Source of the DNA: Flavobacterium gelidicaeli
Lineage (GTDB): Bacteria > Bacteroidota > Bacteroidia > Flavobacteriales > Flavobacteriaceae
Direction of reading: 5' to 3'
DNA length: 64,000 nt
NCBI RefSeq assembly: GCF_013294005.1
Contig: NZ_JABSNK010000002.1
Location: forward strand, 372,001-436,000
Positions 1-9,314 of this stretch are shown here, piece after piece. The position numbers and the translations under genes are program-made. How positions within the stretch are numbered: the stretch's first letter is position 1; every line of letters starts with the position of its first letter. Below the pieces are notes generated by a model. The model was not told the origin of the DNA. It ran no database searches and saw only the letters and a list, made by a program, of their open reading frames with translations.

Positions 1-1224
1 TGGTAGAATAAGTACTAGCGGAATTAAGAAAAAACCTTGCTTGCTTAAAGTCAAGAATAATGCTTTTTTTGCTTTCCCAGCTGCTTGAAAATAAGCAGCA
101 CCTATTAACTGAATAGCAATAATGGGAGAAGCCGCAAAGACCCACCTCAAGGCATTAGGAGTTTCGGCAATAACTTGTGGATCTGTGGTAAAAACAGCGA
201 CAATAGGTTTTGCAAAAAATAGAATAAAGACAAATATAAAAGCAGCTAAAAGAGCCGCATATTTAATCGATATTTGGATGCTTTCCTTTACTCTTTCAAA
301 ATTGTTTGATCCATAGTTGTAACCAGCAATAGGGATAAATCCTTGGGTGATTCCAAGAACGGGAAATAAAGCAAACATTAACATGCGACTTATGATTCCG
401 TAGACTGCTAAGGAATGTTCTCCTCCATAAGTATACAGTGTATGATTTAGAATAATAGAAAGAATACTTATTACGCCTTGTCTCGAAAAAGTAACAAAAC
501 TCAATGTCGTAATCTCTTTTATTATGGGGAAATGAAATTTAAAATGCCTTGATTTTAACTTTAGTTCGCTTTTGTATCTAAAAAACCAAAAAACAAAAAC
601 AAAACACATAAAATAGGATATAGAAGTTGCTAATGCAGCTCCAAACATCCCTAAATTCATTATTTTTATAAACACAACATCTAATATAATGTTGACAAAT
701 GCCGGAATAATCATGGCATACATGGCAAATTTTGCTTTCCCTTCGGCACGTATAATGTTGTTTCCCATCATGCAAAGCGCTAAAAACGGTACAGATAATA
801 TGATGGGAAAAAAGAATTCGGTTGCTGGCTTAACAATGGCACCTTTAGCGCCAAAAAGCAATAACATGTCTTCACTAAAAAACATGCCTAGTAGTACAAA
901 CACAGATGCCATTAAAAAGGTCATCATAATTTGATTGGCAAAAGTGAACAAGGCTTTCTCTTTGTCATTTGCTCCTAGCGCACGTGAAAGCACAGAGCCA
1001 CCACCCACTCCTATTGCCATTCCTAATGAGGAGATGAAAAAGGTGATGGGCAGGACAACGGTTACTGCCGCAATGGCTAAAGAACCAATCCATTGACCAA
1101 CAAATATGGTGTCAATTAAAATATTAACCGACATAAATAAAATTCCCACCGATGCTGGAACTGCTTGTTTTATCAAGAGTTTTTTAATGTCTTGGGTTCC
1201 TAGTTCCTCTGCACTAACCGCCAT
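1..1224 (-). CDS. MATE family multidrug/Na+ efflux transporter (3' end outside window)
   Basis: A reading frame of 408 codons runs from the ATG at 1224 to base 1 without a stop, so about nine tenths of a typical 440-470 residue MATE protein is present and the C-terminus lies outside the window. The translation is a polytopic membrane protein. It has the early MATE signature GVGGGSVLSRALGA near residue 65 and a second matching half (GITQGFIPIAGYNYGS). The family exports drugs or metabolites in exchange for Na+ or H+. Its start codon directly follows the hemH stop with no gap, so the two are probably co-transcribed. Export of a porphyrin intermediate is possible but is only an inference from position. 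Confidence 0.9.
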   Translation of the reverse strand, partial: MAVSAEELGTQDIKKLLIKQAVPASVGILFMSVNILIDTIFVGQWIGSLAIAAVTVVLPITFFISSLGMAIGVGGGSVLSRALGANDKEKALFTFANQIMMTFLMASVFVLLGMFFSEDMLLLFGAKGAIVKPATEFFFPIILSVPFLALCMMGNNIIRAEGKAKFAMYAMIIPAFVNIILDVVFIKIMNLGMFGAALATSISYFMCFVFVFWFFRYKSELKLKSRHFKFHFPIIKEITTLSFVTFSRQGVISILSIILNHTLYTYGGEHSLAVYGIISRMLMFALFPVLGITQGFIPIAGYNYGSNNFERVKESIQISIKYAALLAAFIFVFILFFAKPIVAVFTTDPQVIAETPNALRWVFAASPIIAIQLIGAAYFQAAGKAKKALFLTLSKQGFFLIPLVLILP

Positions 1225-2256
1225 TTAGTAAGCTAACTTTTGAGATATCGCCCAGCTATTAATCCAGTTACTTGCTGTTGTACACCACTCATCGCCGTCA
1301 TTCAAACATGGAATTGCTTTAAATTCTTCACCGCCGTGAGCTTTGAATTCATGGTTGGCTTCCATTGCAATCTCTTCAAGTGTTTCTAAACAGTCAGATA
1401 CAAATGCAGGAGTGACTACAGCTAGTTTTTTGATTCCTTTTTCAGGCATTTTATTTACTTCAACATCAGTGTATGGTGTTAACCATTTATCACCCGCTAA
1501 ACGAGATTGAAAAGTTTGGCTGTATTTTCCTTCTGGAATGCCTAATAGTTTAACCACTTGTTTTGTGGTTTCATAACATTGATGACGGTAGCAAAACTCA
1601 TGTGCAGGTGATGGAGTGTTACAACAAGAACCATCAATTTTACAGTGCGATTTTGTTACATCTGTTTTACGAATGTGTCGCTCAGGTATTCCGTGATAAG
1701 AAAATAATAAGTGATCATAATCAAAACCTTCTAAATGTCCTTTTATAGAATCGGCTAAGTTTTTTAGATAATCGGGTTTGTTGTAAAAAGCAGGAACCGA
1801 AGTAAATTTCATTTCTGGAAAATGCTTTTTACGCAATTCCTCAGCTAAAACTAATATAGTTGTCGTTGATGCCATAGCATGCTGTGGATACAACGGGAAA
1901 AGTAGTACTTCAGTAACTCCTTTGTCTCTTAGTTCTTGTAATCCTGCTAGTATAGACGGGTTTCCATAACGCATAGCTAGGGAAACGGGTATCTCAACTT
2001 GTTTTTTTACTTTTTCATGCATTCTTTTTGAAATCACTACTAATGGAGAACCTTCATCCCACCATATTTTTGCGTAAGCGGCAGCTGATTTTTTAGGTCT
2101 TGTTTGCAATATAATTCCGCGAACAAGCAATGCTCTTAATAGAAAAGGAACGTCAATAACGTATTTATCCATTAAAAATTCGTCTAAATACGGTTTAACA
2201 TCTTTGGGAGTTGGACTTTCAGGAGAACCAAGATTTACTAATAATACACCTTTCAT
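1225..2256 (-). CDS. hemH: Ferrochelatase
   Basis: This 343-residue protein inserts Fe2+ into protoporphyrin IX, the last step of protoheme synthesis. It opens with the family start MKGVLLVNLGSPESP. It carries the catalytic histidine in SYHGIPERH (His188) and the acidic helix DCLETLEEI (about 289-296) used for metal and proton transfer. The Cys-rich stretch at 205-227 (CKIDGSCC...CYRHQC) is an insertion seen in some bacterial ferrochelatases. Length is normal. It lies next to the AraC-type regulator and opposite hemA, and it heads a two-gene unit with the MATE exporter. Confidence 0.97.
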   Translation of the reverse strand: MKGVLLVNLGSPESPTPKDVKPYLDEFLMDKYVIDVPFLLRALLVRGIILQTRPKKSAAAYAKIWWDEGSPLVVISKRMHEKVKKQVEIPVSLAMRYGNPSILAGLQELRDKGVTEVLLFPLYPQHAMASTTTILVLAEELRKKHFPEMKFTSVPAFYNKPDYLKNLADSIKGHLEGFDYDHLLFSYHGIPERHIRKTDVTKSHCKIDGSCCNTPSPAHEFCYRHQCYETTKQVVKLLGIPEGKYSQTFQSRLAGDKWLTPYTDVEVNKMPEKGIKKLAVVTPAFVSDCLETLEEIAMEANHEFKAHGGEEFKAIPCLNDGDEWCTTASNWINSWAISQKLAY

Positions 2257-2401
2257 ATAGATTTTAATTTTTTCTTTATTGTTTTTCTGAATCCCAAAAT
2301 TTCGGATTGGAAATCTTTTGTAAAAGTAACGAATCTTACTTTTTTATAAATTGGGATTAACTATTTTTTATTTATTGTTTAATATATAAAATCAATGCTG
2401 C

Positions 2402-3274
2402 TTAAGTTGCTGGATTTATTGACATTAAATATTTCTTTGGGGTGGTTGCAAATTTCTTTTTGAAAGCGGCTATAAAATGACTTCCTGTGCTATAGCCTAT
2501 TTTTAAACCTACTTCGTTGACATTATAGGAGCCGCTGTCGAGTAGTTTTCGAGCAAAATCCATTTTGTAATCAAATAGAAACCCATAAACGGTGTCGCCA
2601 TATATTTGTTTAAAACCCATTTTAAGTTTCTTTAAGGTCAAACCCACTTGATCTGCTAATTCTTGCAATCCAGGTGGTTCAGCCATATTAGCTAAAATGA
2701 TTTCTTTGGCTTTTCTTATTTTAATTACATTGTCTTCATCTGTAAGAAACGGACATTGTTCTGCATTTGGGTCTTCGGTACGGTTAAAGTATAGACTTAA
2801 TAATTCATAGCCTTTCCCGCGATAGTAAAGGTTTTTTATCGAAGGATGTAAATTGTAATGAAACAACTGACTTAAAACAATTGCCATTGAGGGGCTAATA
2901 TTTCCTTCGTTGTAATATTTTTTATCTTTATTATCACCGCTTAAAAAAGTAATGTAGTCCGCTTCCGCAGAAAACAAAGCGTGGAATTTTTGGATAGAAA
3001 CAATTACGGAGATCACCCACGAGTTAGGTGCTAACTCTAAATTTAGAGGCAACTCTTTTTGTGGATTGTATAAAAGCAGTGATTTTTCTTCTTTTAAATC
3101 TAAGGCATAATTTCCTTGATTGAAATTAAATTTTGCACTTCCTTTCAATCCAAAATGAAATTGAATCAACCCGCTACTCACTTCACGTTGTGCATTGAAA
3201 ACTTCGGTACTGTCATTCTGAAACCGAATTAAAGTAAAGTCGTCTTCAATCTTTATAATTTCTTGTGAACTCAT
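2402..3274 (-). CDS. AraC family transcriptional regulator, probably of heme genes
   Basis: The 290-residue protein has a cupin-like N-terminal sensor half (about 1-180) and a C-terminal AraC/XylS DNA-binding half (about 190-288). The latter has two helix-turn-helix units, LQELADQVGLTLKKLKMGF and VNEVGLKIGYSTGSHFIAAF, the usual AraC core. It is transcribed away from hemA and lies between hemA and hemH, which suggests a local role in heme synthesis; the effector is unknown. The gap to hemA holds Fur/PerR-like palindromes close to this gene and a 21-bp-spaced direct repeat close to the hemA promoter. Confidence 0.9.
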   Translation of the reverse strand: MSSQEIIKIEDDFTLIRFQNDSTEVFNAQREVSSGLIQFHFGLKGSAKFNFNQGNYALDLKEEKSLLLYNPQKELPLNLELAPNSWVISVIVSIQKFHALFSAEADYITFLSGDNKDKKYYNEGNISPSMAIVLSQLFHYNLHPSIKNLYYRGKGYELLSLYFNRTEDPNAEQCPFLTDEDNVIKIRKAKEIILANMAEPPGLQELADQVGLTLKKLKMGFKQIYGDTVYGFLFDYKMDFARKLLDSGSYNVNEVGLKIGYSTGSHFIAAFKKKFATTPKKYLMSINPAT

Positions 3275-3298
3275 AGCGATATATTTATGTTGAAAAGA

Positions 3299-3336
3299 TG
3301 ATAATTATCAGCTCTTTTTATTTAGAATCATTCTAA
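3299..3336. promoter_or_regulatory. Two Fur/PerR-type palindromes in front of the AraC gene
   Basis: TGATAATTATCA at 3299-3310 is a perfect 12-base palindrome. TTAGAATCATTCTAA at 3322-3336 is a perfect 7-1-7 palindrome, the layout recognised by Fur-family regulators (Fur, PerR). They end 25 and 48 bases before the AraC-gene start. The same 12-mer recurs before the cytochrome c gene at 17596-17607. The assignment to the Fur family is inferred from the motif pattern. Confidence 0.5.
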
Positions 3337-3419
3337 GTAAATGAATGCTAATAACTTGATTTCAGTACAAAAATAGCGTTTTTTAGTAATTATTAGCCCT
3401 TTAGGAATAAAAAAACATG

Positions 3420-3477
3420 TAGCGTTATAAAAAGTACTTCTAGCGTTACTTTTATAAATAGTATAGTGATAATTTTG
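3420..3477 (+). promoter_or_regulatory. hemA promoter with 21-bp-spaced direct repeat
   Basis: TAATTTTG at 3470-3477 fits the Bacteroidota -7 box TAnnTTTG, 25 bases before the hemA ATG. The octamer TAGCGTTA occurs twice, at 3420-3427 and 3441-3448, exactly two helical turns apart; the second copy lies where the -33 element should be. Direct half-sites with this spacing are typical of AraC-family binding sites, so the divergent AraC regulator may bind here. Confidence 0.5.
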
Positions 3478-3502
3478 CTGAACTTTCTTGAAAAGTATTT
3501 AT

Positions 3503-4759
3503 ATGGAAAATAACAACCAATCAAAGCATCACTATTTTTATTCTGTTGGACTAAGCTATAAAAAAGCGGATGCCGAGATGAGAGGTAAATTCAGCTTAGA
3601 TACTTTAGCAAAGACACGTTTGCTAGAACAAGCACAAACGGAGGGGATTGAGAGTTTAATTGTTACCTCTACTTGTAATAGGACAGAGATATACGGATTT
3701 GCAGAACACCCTTTTCAATTGATAAAATTGATTTGTGAAAACAGTAATGGAAGCGTTGAAGAGTTTCAAAAAGTAGGTTTTGTTTATAAAAACCAAGAAG
3801 CAATAAGTCATATGTTTAGAGTTGGGACTGGTTTGGACAGTCAGATTCTAGGCGATTTTGAAATTATATCTCAAATAAGATCCAGTTTTACGCAATCAAA
3901 AGCAATGGGATTAGCTAATACTTTCATGGAGCGCTTAGTGAATGCCGTAATTCAGGCTAGTAAAAAAATCAAAAACGATACCGAGATTAGCTCAGGAGCG
4001 ACTTCTGTTTCTTTTGCGGCAGTACAATATATTATTAAGAACGTTGAAGATATTGGTAATAAGAACATCTTGTTATTTGGTACGGGTAAAATAGGTAGAA
4101 ATACTTGTGAGAACTTGGTAAAACATACTAAGAACGAGCACATCACTCTTATTAATAGAACTAAAGACAAGGCTGAACGACTAGCTGGGAAATTAAATCT
4201 TATTGTAAAAGATTACTCAGAGTTACATTTAGAATTGCAAAAAGCAGACGTTGTTGTCGTTGCTACGGGGGCTCAAAACCCTACAGTAGACAAGGCGATA
4301 TTAAATCTTAAAAAACCGTTGTTGATTTTAGATTTATCAATTCCGAAAAATGTACATGCAGATGTTGAGGATTTAAAGGATGTGACTTTAATTCACATGG
4401 ATTACCTCTCGCAATTAACGGACGAAACTTTAGAAAACAGAAAAAATCATATTCCTGCAGCGGAAGCTATCATCGAAGAAATCAAAGAAGAATTTAATGT
4501 ATGGACAAAAGGGCGCAAATTTGCTCCTACAATTCATGCCTTAAAAGAAAAATTGAATGCTATCAAAAAATCTGAGTTGAATTTCCAAAGTAAAAAAATA
4601 GCTGATTTTAACGAAGAACAAGCGGAAATTATTTCTGCACGAATTATTCAAAAAATCACCACACAGTTTGCTAACCATTTAAAAGACGATGATACAATGG
4701 TGGATGAAAGCATTGAATGGATCGAAAAAGTTTTTAAAATAGGATTAGCAGCGAAGTAA
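3503..4759 (+). CDS. hemA: Glutamyl-tRNA reductase
   Basis: The 418-residue protein reduces glutamyl-tRNA(Glu) to glutamate-1-semialdehyde with NADPH, the first committed step of C5-pathway tetrapyrrole synthesis. It has the nucleophilic cysteine in TSTCNRTEIYG (Cys58) and the NADPH-binding loop LLFGTGKIGRNT. The C-terminal dimerisation helix region is complete. I chose the ATG at 3503 (MENNNQSKHHYF) over the in-frame TTG at 3488, because the TTG lies too close to the TAATTTTG promoter box and adds no conserved residues. The partner hemL is not in the window. Confidence 0.96.
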   Translation: MENNNQSKHHYFYSVGLSYKKADAEMRGKFSLDTLAKTRLLEQAQTEGIESLIVTSTCNRTEIYGFAEHPFQLIKLICENSNGSVEEFQKVGFVYKNQEAISHMFRVGTGLDSQILGDFEIISQIRSSFTQSKAMGLANTFMERLVNAVIQASKKIKNDTEISSGATSVSFAAVQYIIKNVEDIGNKNILLFGTGKIGRNTCENLVKHTKNEHITLINRTKDKAERLAGKLNLIVKDYSELHLELQKADVVVVATGAQNPTVDKAILNLKKPLLILDLSIPKNVHADVEDLKDVTLIHMDYLSQLTDETLENRKNHIPAAEAIIEEIKEEFNVWTKGRKFAPTIHALKEKLNAIKKSELNFQSKKIADFNEEQAEIISARIIQKITTQFANHLKDDDTMVDESIEWIEKVFKIGLAAK

Positions 4760-4783
4760 AGCTAGATAAAATTTAAATTTTTT

Positions 4784-4812
4784 AAACCATTAAGAAATTA
4801 AGAAACATTAAG
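4784..4812. repeat. Left inverted copy of the repeat flanking the GxxExxY gene
   Basis: The 29 bases start AAACCATTAAGAAATTAAG. Read in reverse complement they match the three direct copies downstream of the GxxExxY gene, with a few differences in the middle. The gene is therefore framed by inverted repeats. A shorter relative lies at 28237-28254. Confidence 0.8.
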
Positions 4813-4871
4813 AGTTTATATTTGAAGAGTAAAAGTAAATTTAGTTGCTAACTGATATAAACTAGAATTTA

Positions 4872-5279
4872 ATGACACAAAAAGAGGTTACTAATTTATC
4901 GTATCAAATTACTGGTTTGGCAATAAAAGTTCATAAAGCTCTAGGGCCAGGACTTCTTGAAAGTGTCTACGAGCAGTGTTTAAAGTTTGAGCTAGAAAGA
5001 AACGGATTTGATGTCAAACAACAATTAGTAGTTAAAATTGAATACGATGGTCTCGAATTAGAGTCAGATTTAAGAATAGACCTTTTGGTAAATGATTGTG
5101 TGGTAGTAGAATTAAAGGCGATAGAAAATGTGTTGCCAATTCATGAAGCTCAATTATTAACATACATGAAATTGTTACAAAAACCTCAAGGGCTGTTAAT
5201 TAATTTCAATACAACTAATATCACAAAGTCGATGAAGCCTTTTGTAAATGAGTATTTTAAAAGACTAGATATAATATAA
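4872..5279 (+). CDS. GxxExxY family protein (PD-(D/E)XK-like)
   Basis: This 135-residue protein carries the naming motif as GPGLLESVYEQCL (about 29-41), followed by LRIDLLVNDCVVVELKAIE (about 64-82). The latter has the D-x(n)-ExK arrangement of PD-(D/E)XK nuclease folds. The biological role of the family is not established. The gene sits alone between hemA and hemC with repeat arrays on both sides, which is how these genes often appear in flavobacteria. It looks like an inserted cassette rather than part of the heme pathway. Confidence 0.88.
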   Translation: MTQKEVTNLSYQITGLAIKVHKALGPGLLESVYEQCLKFELERNGFDVKQQLVVKIEYDGLELESDLRIDLLVNDCVVVELKAIENVLPIHEAQLLTYMKLLQKPQGLLINFNTTNITKSMKPFVNEYFKRLDII

Positions 5280-5281
5280 AA

Positions 5282-5521
5282 CTTAATGAATCTTAATTTC
5301 TTAATGGTTTTTAAATTCAAGCTGTAGAAGAAATCAAAGGTTAGGCTTTAAGAAACGACAATTTAAGATAGTATGCATAGTTAAAACTTAATGAACATTA
5401 ATTTCTTAATGGTTTTTAAATTCAAACTGTAGAAGAAATCAAAGGTTAGGCTTTAAGAAATAACTATTTTAAGATAGTATGTATAGTTAAAACTTAATGA
5501 ATCTTAATTTCTTAATGGTTC
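5282..5521 (+). repeat. 105-bp tandem repeat, two full copies and one partial
   Basis: Three copies of a 29-base core (starting CTTAATGAATCTTAATTTC) begin at 5282, 5387 and 5493, a period of 105-106 bases. The 76-base spacer after the first and second cores is also repeated with few changes. The cores are inverted relative to the copy at 4784-4812. The array fills most of the space between the GxxExxY gene and hemC. No gene was seen in it. Confidence 0.88.
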
Positions 5522-5583
5522 AAGAAAGAAAACAATTAATTGTTAAAAAATCAAATGCTTTAGATCATTTGTGAAAAATAAAA

Positions 5584-6510
5584 ATGGCAGAAAAGACAAT
5601 ACGAATAGGAACTCGCGATAGCGAACTCGCACTTTGGCAAGCACATACTGTAGAGAAAAAGTTAAATGATTTAGGTTATAAAACCGAAATTGTTGCTGTA
5701 AAATCAACTGGAGATGTCATTCTTGATAAGCCACTGTACGAATTAGGAATTACGGGTATATTTACTAAAACCTTAGATGTTGCCATGATTAATGGTGCGG
5801 TAGATATTGCAGTGCATTCTATGAAAGATGTTCCTACTGCTTTGCCACAAGGAATTGTGCAGGCAGCGGTTCTTGAAAGAGCCAATACCTTAGATATTTT
5901 AGTGCACAAAGGAAACCTTGATTTTTTTACTGGCTCTGGAACTATTGCCACTGGAAGTTTGCGTCGCCAGGCACAATGGTTAAACAAATATCCTAGCCAC
6001 AATGTAGTTGACCTTCGCGGAAATGTGAATTTGCGCATGAAAAAGCTCAACGAAGGCGACTGGAATGGCGCTGTATTTGCAGCAGCAGGATTAGAAAGAA
6101 TCAATTTGAAACCAGAGAATTACATCAACTTAGATTGGATGATTCCTGCACCAGCACAAGGCGCTATGCTTGTGGTGGCGATGCAAAATGATGCCTTTAC
6201 ACTTGATGCTCTTTCGCATTTAAATGACATTGAAACAGAAATCGTAACCTATATAGAACGTCAATTCCTTAAAACTCTCGAAGGAGGTTGTACGGCGCCA
6301 ATTGGTGCATTGGCACGTTATAATGAAGAAGAAGATACCATCCATTTTCAAGGAGTATTGTTTTCGCTTGACGGAAAAGAAAAAATTGAAGTTGATAAAA
6401 TTGTTCCTATCGAAGAATGGAAGAAACTAGGATTTTATTCGGCTCAAGAAGTGCTGAATAATGGAGGAATAAAACTGATGACGGAAATCAAAAATAATTT
6501 GAAGAAATAA
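5584..6510 (+). CDS. hemC: Porphobilinogen deaminase (hydroxymethylbilane synthase)
   Basis: The 308-residue enzyme polymerises four porphobilinogens to hydroxymethylbilane. Visible hallmarks are the N-terminal IRIGTRDSELALWQA, the substrate-binding GSLRRQAQ near residue 124, and the cysteine that carries the dipyrromethane cofactor in TLEGGCTAPIGA (Cys236). Length is normal. Its TAA overlaps the hemD ATG by one base, so translation of hemC and hemD is probably coupled. Confidence 0.97.
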   Translation: MAEKTIRIGTRDSELALWQAHTVEKKLNDLGYKTEIVAVKSTGDVILDKPLYELGITGIFTKTLDVAMINGAVDIAVHSMKDVPTALPQGIVQAAVLERANTLDILVHKGNLDFFTGSGTIATGSLRRQAQWLNKYPSHNVVDLRGNVNLRMKKLNEGDWNGAVFAAAGLERINLKPENYINLDWMIPAPAQGAMLVVAMQNDAFTLDALSHLNDIETEIVTYIERQFLKTLEGGCTAPIGALARYNEEEDTIHFQGVLFSLDGKEKIEVDKIVPIEEWKKLGFYSAQEVLNNGGIKLMTEIKNNLKK

Positions 6511-7202
6511 TGAGCCAAATAAGCATCTTATCCACTAAAACATTATCAGACGAACAGAGACAAGTATTTCTGGACGCAGATTTTGATCTATTAGAACAAG
6601 ATTTTATCGAAATTAAAAATAACCTTTTTGATCTAGACAAAATCAATACCAATTTAATTTTTAGTAGTCAAAACGCTGTTATTAGTTTGATGGAGCAAAA
6701 CGGCTGGGAAGCATTAAAAACCAAACCAGTTTTTTGTGTGGGTATCAAAACCAAAGAATTATTAGAAGCAAATGGGTTTACTGTAGACGTTTATCTTGAC
6801 TATGCATCAGAATTAGCGGAGATTATCACCTTAATCTACAACCAACAAAGCTATACTTTTTTTAGCGGAAACTTGCGCAAAGAGACGTTGCCACAAGCTT
6901 TGAAAGATGCCGGAATTACGTTTAACGAAATCGAAGTGTACCAAACTACATTAGCGCCGTTTAAAATTTCGGATCAAGAAAATTTTGACGGAATACTGTT
7001 CTTCAGTCCATCTGCTGTAGAAAGTTACTTATCGAATAATAAAATCAAAAAAGAGTTTTGCTTTTGTATTGGTAGCACAACAGCTGCTGCCCTAGAAGAG
7101 AAAAAAATAAAAAATATCATAATTCCTGAAGTACCTACTATTGAAGAAGTAATTCTCGAAGTAATTCAGCATTACACACCAATGCCTGAAGAAGGTAATT
7201 AA
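6510..7202 (+). CDS. hemD: Uroporphyrinogen-III synthase
   Basis: The 230-residue protein follows hemC with a one-base overlap and has the two-lobed HemD layout. It matches weakly conserved family stretches such as [13 protein letters not shown] (about 49-61), [16 protein letters not shown] and [12 protein letters not shown] (about 162-173). HemD cyclises hydroxymethylbilane with inversion of ring D. Its sequence is poorly conserved across bacteria, so context between hemC and hemE is a main support. Confidence 0.93.
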   Translation: MSQISILSTKTLSDEQRQVFLDADFDLLEQDFIEIKNNLFDLDKINTNLIFSSQNAVISLMEQNGWEALKTKPVFCVGIKTKELLEANGFTVDVYLDYASELAEIITLIYNQQSYTFFSGNLRKETLPQALKDAGITFNEIEVYQTTLAPFKISDQENFDGILFFSPSAVESYLSNNKIKKEFCFCIGSTTAAALEEKKIKNIIIPEVPTIEEVILEVIQHYTPMPEEGN

Positions 7203-7264
7203 AACAAATAAAACAAGATAAACCATCAGCTAAAAGCCAAAAGCGACTAGCCAATAGCAATAAA

Positions 7265-8290
7265 ATGATAAAAAACGACTTATTTTTAAGAGCATTAAAA
7301 GGAGAAACAGTACAGCGTCCACCAGTATGGATGATGCGTCAAGCGGGTAGGTATTTACCAGAATTTATCGCTCTGCGTGATAAATATGATTTTTTCACCC
7401 GTTGTCAAACTCCAGAATTGGCTGCCGAAATTACGGTGCAACCTATTCGTAGAATCGCTCCAGATGCTGCGATTTTGTTCTCAGATATCTTGGTGATTCC
7501 ACAAGCAATGGGGATAGATGTAGAGATGAAACCAAATTTTGGTCCGTATTTGCCACATCCAATTCGTACGATTCAAGATGTTGAGAACGTGATTGTTCCT
7601 GATGTTCACGAAACGTTAGGATACGTTTTTGATGCTATTAAATTGACTAAGGAAATGTTGAACGATGAGGTGCCATTAATTGGTTTCGCAGGTTCGCCTT
7701 GGACAATTATGTGCTACGCGGTAGAAGGACAAGGATCAAAAAGCTTTGATAAAGCTAAAGGATTCTGTTTTCAATACCCAGAAGCAGCACACGTTTTATT
7801 ACAAAAAATTACAGATACCACTATTTTATACCTAAAAGAAAAAGTAAAAGCGGGAGTAAATGCCGTTCAAATCTTTGACTCGTGGGGCGGAATGTTGTCT
7901 CCAGTTGACTATCAAGAATTTTCTTGGAAATACATCAACCAAATCGTTGAAGCACTTGCTGACGATGCTCCGGTTATTGTTTTCGGAAAAGGATGTTGGT
8001 TTGCTCTTGGCGAAATGGGAAAAAGCCGTGCTTCTGCATTAGGAGTAGACTGGACTTGCTCGCCTAGAAACGCAAGATACCTTTCTGGTGGAAACATTAC
8101 TTTGCAAGGAAATTTCGATCCATCAAGATTGTTATCGCCAATTCCAGTGATCAAGAAAATGGTTCACGAAATGATTGACGAATTTGGAAAAGATAAATAC
8201 ATCGTGAACTTAGGTCACGGTATTTTACCAAATATTCCAGTAGATCACGCTAAGGCGTTTATTGATGCTGTGAAGGAATACAATCAATAA
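7265..8290 (+). CDS. hemE: Uroporphyrinogen decarboxylase
   Basis: The 341-residue enzyme removes four carboxyl groups from uroporphyrinogen III to give coproporphyrinogen III. It contains the near-invariant [16 protein letters not shown] (18-33), the [11 protein letters not shown] segment (about 74-84), GFAGSPWT and the C-terminal NLGHGI. Length is normal. A 62-base gap separates it from hemD, and a small gene of unknown function begins six bases after its stop. Confidence 0.97.
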   Translation: MIKNDLFLRALKGETVQRPPVWMMRQAGRYLPEFIALRDKYDFFTRCQTPELAAEITVQPIRRIAPDAAILFSDILVIPQAMGIDVEMKPNFGPYLPHPIRTIQDVENVIVPDVHETLGYVFDAIKLTKEMLNDEVPLIGFAGSPWTIMCYAVEGQGSKSFDKAKGFCFQYPEAAHVLLQKITDTTILYLKEKVKAGVNAVQIFDSWGGMLSPVDYQEFSWKYINQIVEALADDAPVIVFGKGCWFALGEMGKSRASALGVDWTCSPRNARYLSGGNITLQGNFDPSRLLSPIPVIKKMVHEMIDEFGKDKYIVNLGHGILPNIPVDHAKAFIDAVKEYNQ

Positions 8291-8296
8291 TAGCAA

Positions 8297-8674
8297 ATGC
8301 TAAATAAAGGATTAAGAGACGAGAAGAAAGTAAAGATCGACAACATGTTGAGCACTTTGCTTTCTTTGGTTTTTGTACCCAAATTTTGGAATATTGAAGA
8401 CACGAGTTTAATCGATAATCAGTTGACAGATTTTGATTTAACGACAGCTATTCTTGACCAAATTGAAGAGAAAGATTTGATTACATTGTTAGATAAGTAT
8501 GAAATGGATTGGGCTCAAAAAGAACAATTTGCTGATTTTTTAGTTCAGTATTCGGTTAATAATCAATTTAACTTTTTGGCGAAAGCGATTGCTGTTTATA
8601 AGCATATTCAAGTCGATAGCAAGACTTTTTCTTTTGATATATACAACAAAATTACTGCTATTCAATCAAAATAA
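8297..8674 (+). CDS. Small conserved-looking protein of unknown function after hemE
   Basis: This 125-residue soluble protein has no signal peptide or membrane segment and no motif I recognise. It is rich in acidic residues and aromatics (DYTxxWAQKEQFADF-like pattern at about 74-83). It starts six bases after hemE and is followed eight bases later by a GNAT acetyltransferase, so the three are probably co-transcribed. A broken second copy of its C-terminal two thirds lies at 10411-10630, which shows that the locus was once duplicated and that the frame is real. Confidence 0.7.
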   Translation: MLNKGLRDEKKVKIDNMLSTLLSLVFVPKFWNIEDTSLIDNQLTDFDLTTAILDQIEEKDLITLLDKYEMDWAQKEQFADFLVQYSVNNQFNFLAKAIAVYKHIQVDSKTFSFDIYNKITAIQSK

Positions 8675-8682
8675 TAAGGTAA

Positions 8683-9219
8683 ATGACACTCTCTGAGAAT
8701 TTCGTTATCAATCAATTAAAAGCAAAAGATGCCACTACATTGCATCTTTTTTTATTTAATAATACTGACCGACTTAGTAAATTTTTCCCACTCACACTGT
8801 CTAGTAATGAAACTATTGAAAAATCAGTAGCCTATATTGAAGAAAAAAATAATGAAATTGAGCGAAAAGTAAACTTTACTTTTGCAATTAAAGAATTGGA
8901 TACACAAAAAATTGCGGGTTTGATTATCATTAAAAAAATTGATTGGGAAGATAAAATAGGTGAACTCGCTTATTGTATTGGGAGTGATTTTGAAGGGAAA
9001 GGCTTGGTCACAAAAGCCGTTAAAGCTATTTCGGGTTTTGCTTACGATGAGTTAGATTTGAAAACGTTACAGATTATCGCACATAAAACGAATCTAGGAA
9101 GTGTAAAAGTGGCTCAGAAATGTGATTTTATATGGAAGCGAACGTTATTAAATGAATTTACTCCTGTTGGAGAACCTCCGTTAGATATGGAATTATATGA
9201 ACACACAAATGTGAAATAA
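8683..9219 (+). CDS. GNAT family N-acetyltransferase (RimJ/RimL-like)
   Basis: The 178-residue protein has the RimJ/RimL-type GNAT layout. An N-terminal LxxxDATTLHLFLFNN segment is followed by FTFAIKELDTQKIAGLIIIKKIDW (a central beta hairpin), the acetyl-CoA loop GSDFEGKGLVTKAVKAI (about 104-120) and NLGSVKVAQKCDF near the end. It probably acetylates an amino group on a protein or small molecule; the substrate is unknown. A degenerate piece of a second copy is at 10343-10410. Confidence 0.85.
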   Translation: MTLSENFVINQLKAKDATTLHLFLFNNTDRLSKFFPLTLSSNETIEKSVAYIEEKNNEIERKVNFTFAIKELDTQKIAGLIIIKKIDWEDKIGELAYCIGSDFEGKGLVTKAVKAISGFAYDELDLKTLQIIAHKTNLGSVKVAQKCDFIWKRTLLNEFTPVGEPPLDMELYEHTNVK

Positions 9220-9314
9220 TTTTTGATTAAATTTACATTTATAGATTATTTGGATTAGGTTTAAAAGAATAATTTTTTTACGGCTAAAGTTTTAAATCTG
9301 AAATTTTTTATATT

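Noticed and set aside
5282..5521. CRISPR array
   Set aside because: The repeat period is 105 bases, the spacers are themselves repeats of each other, and no cas gene is present.
5676..6104. Minus-strand frame of 142 codons
   Set aside because: It is antisense to hemC.
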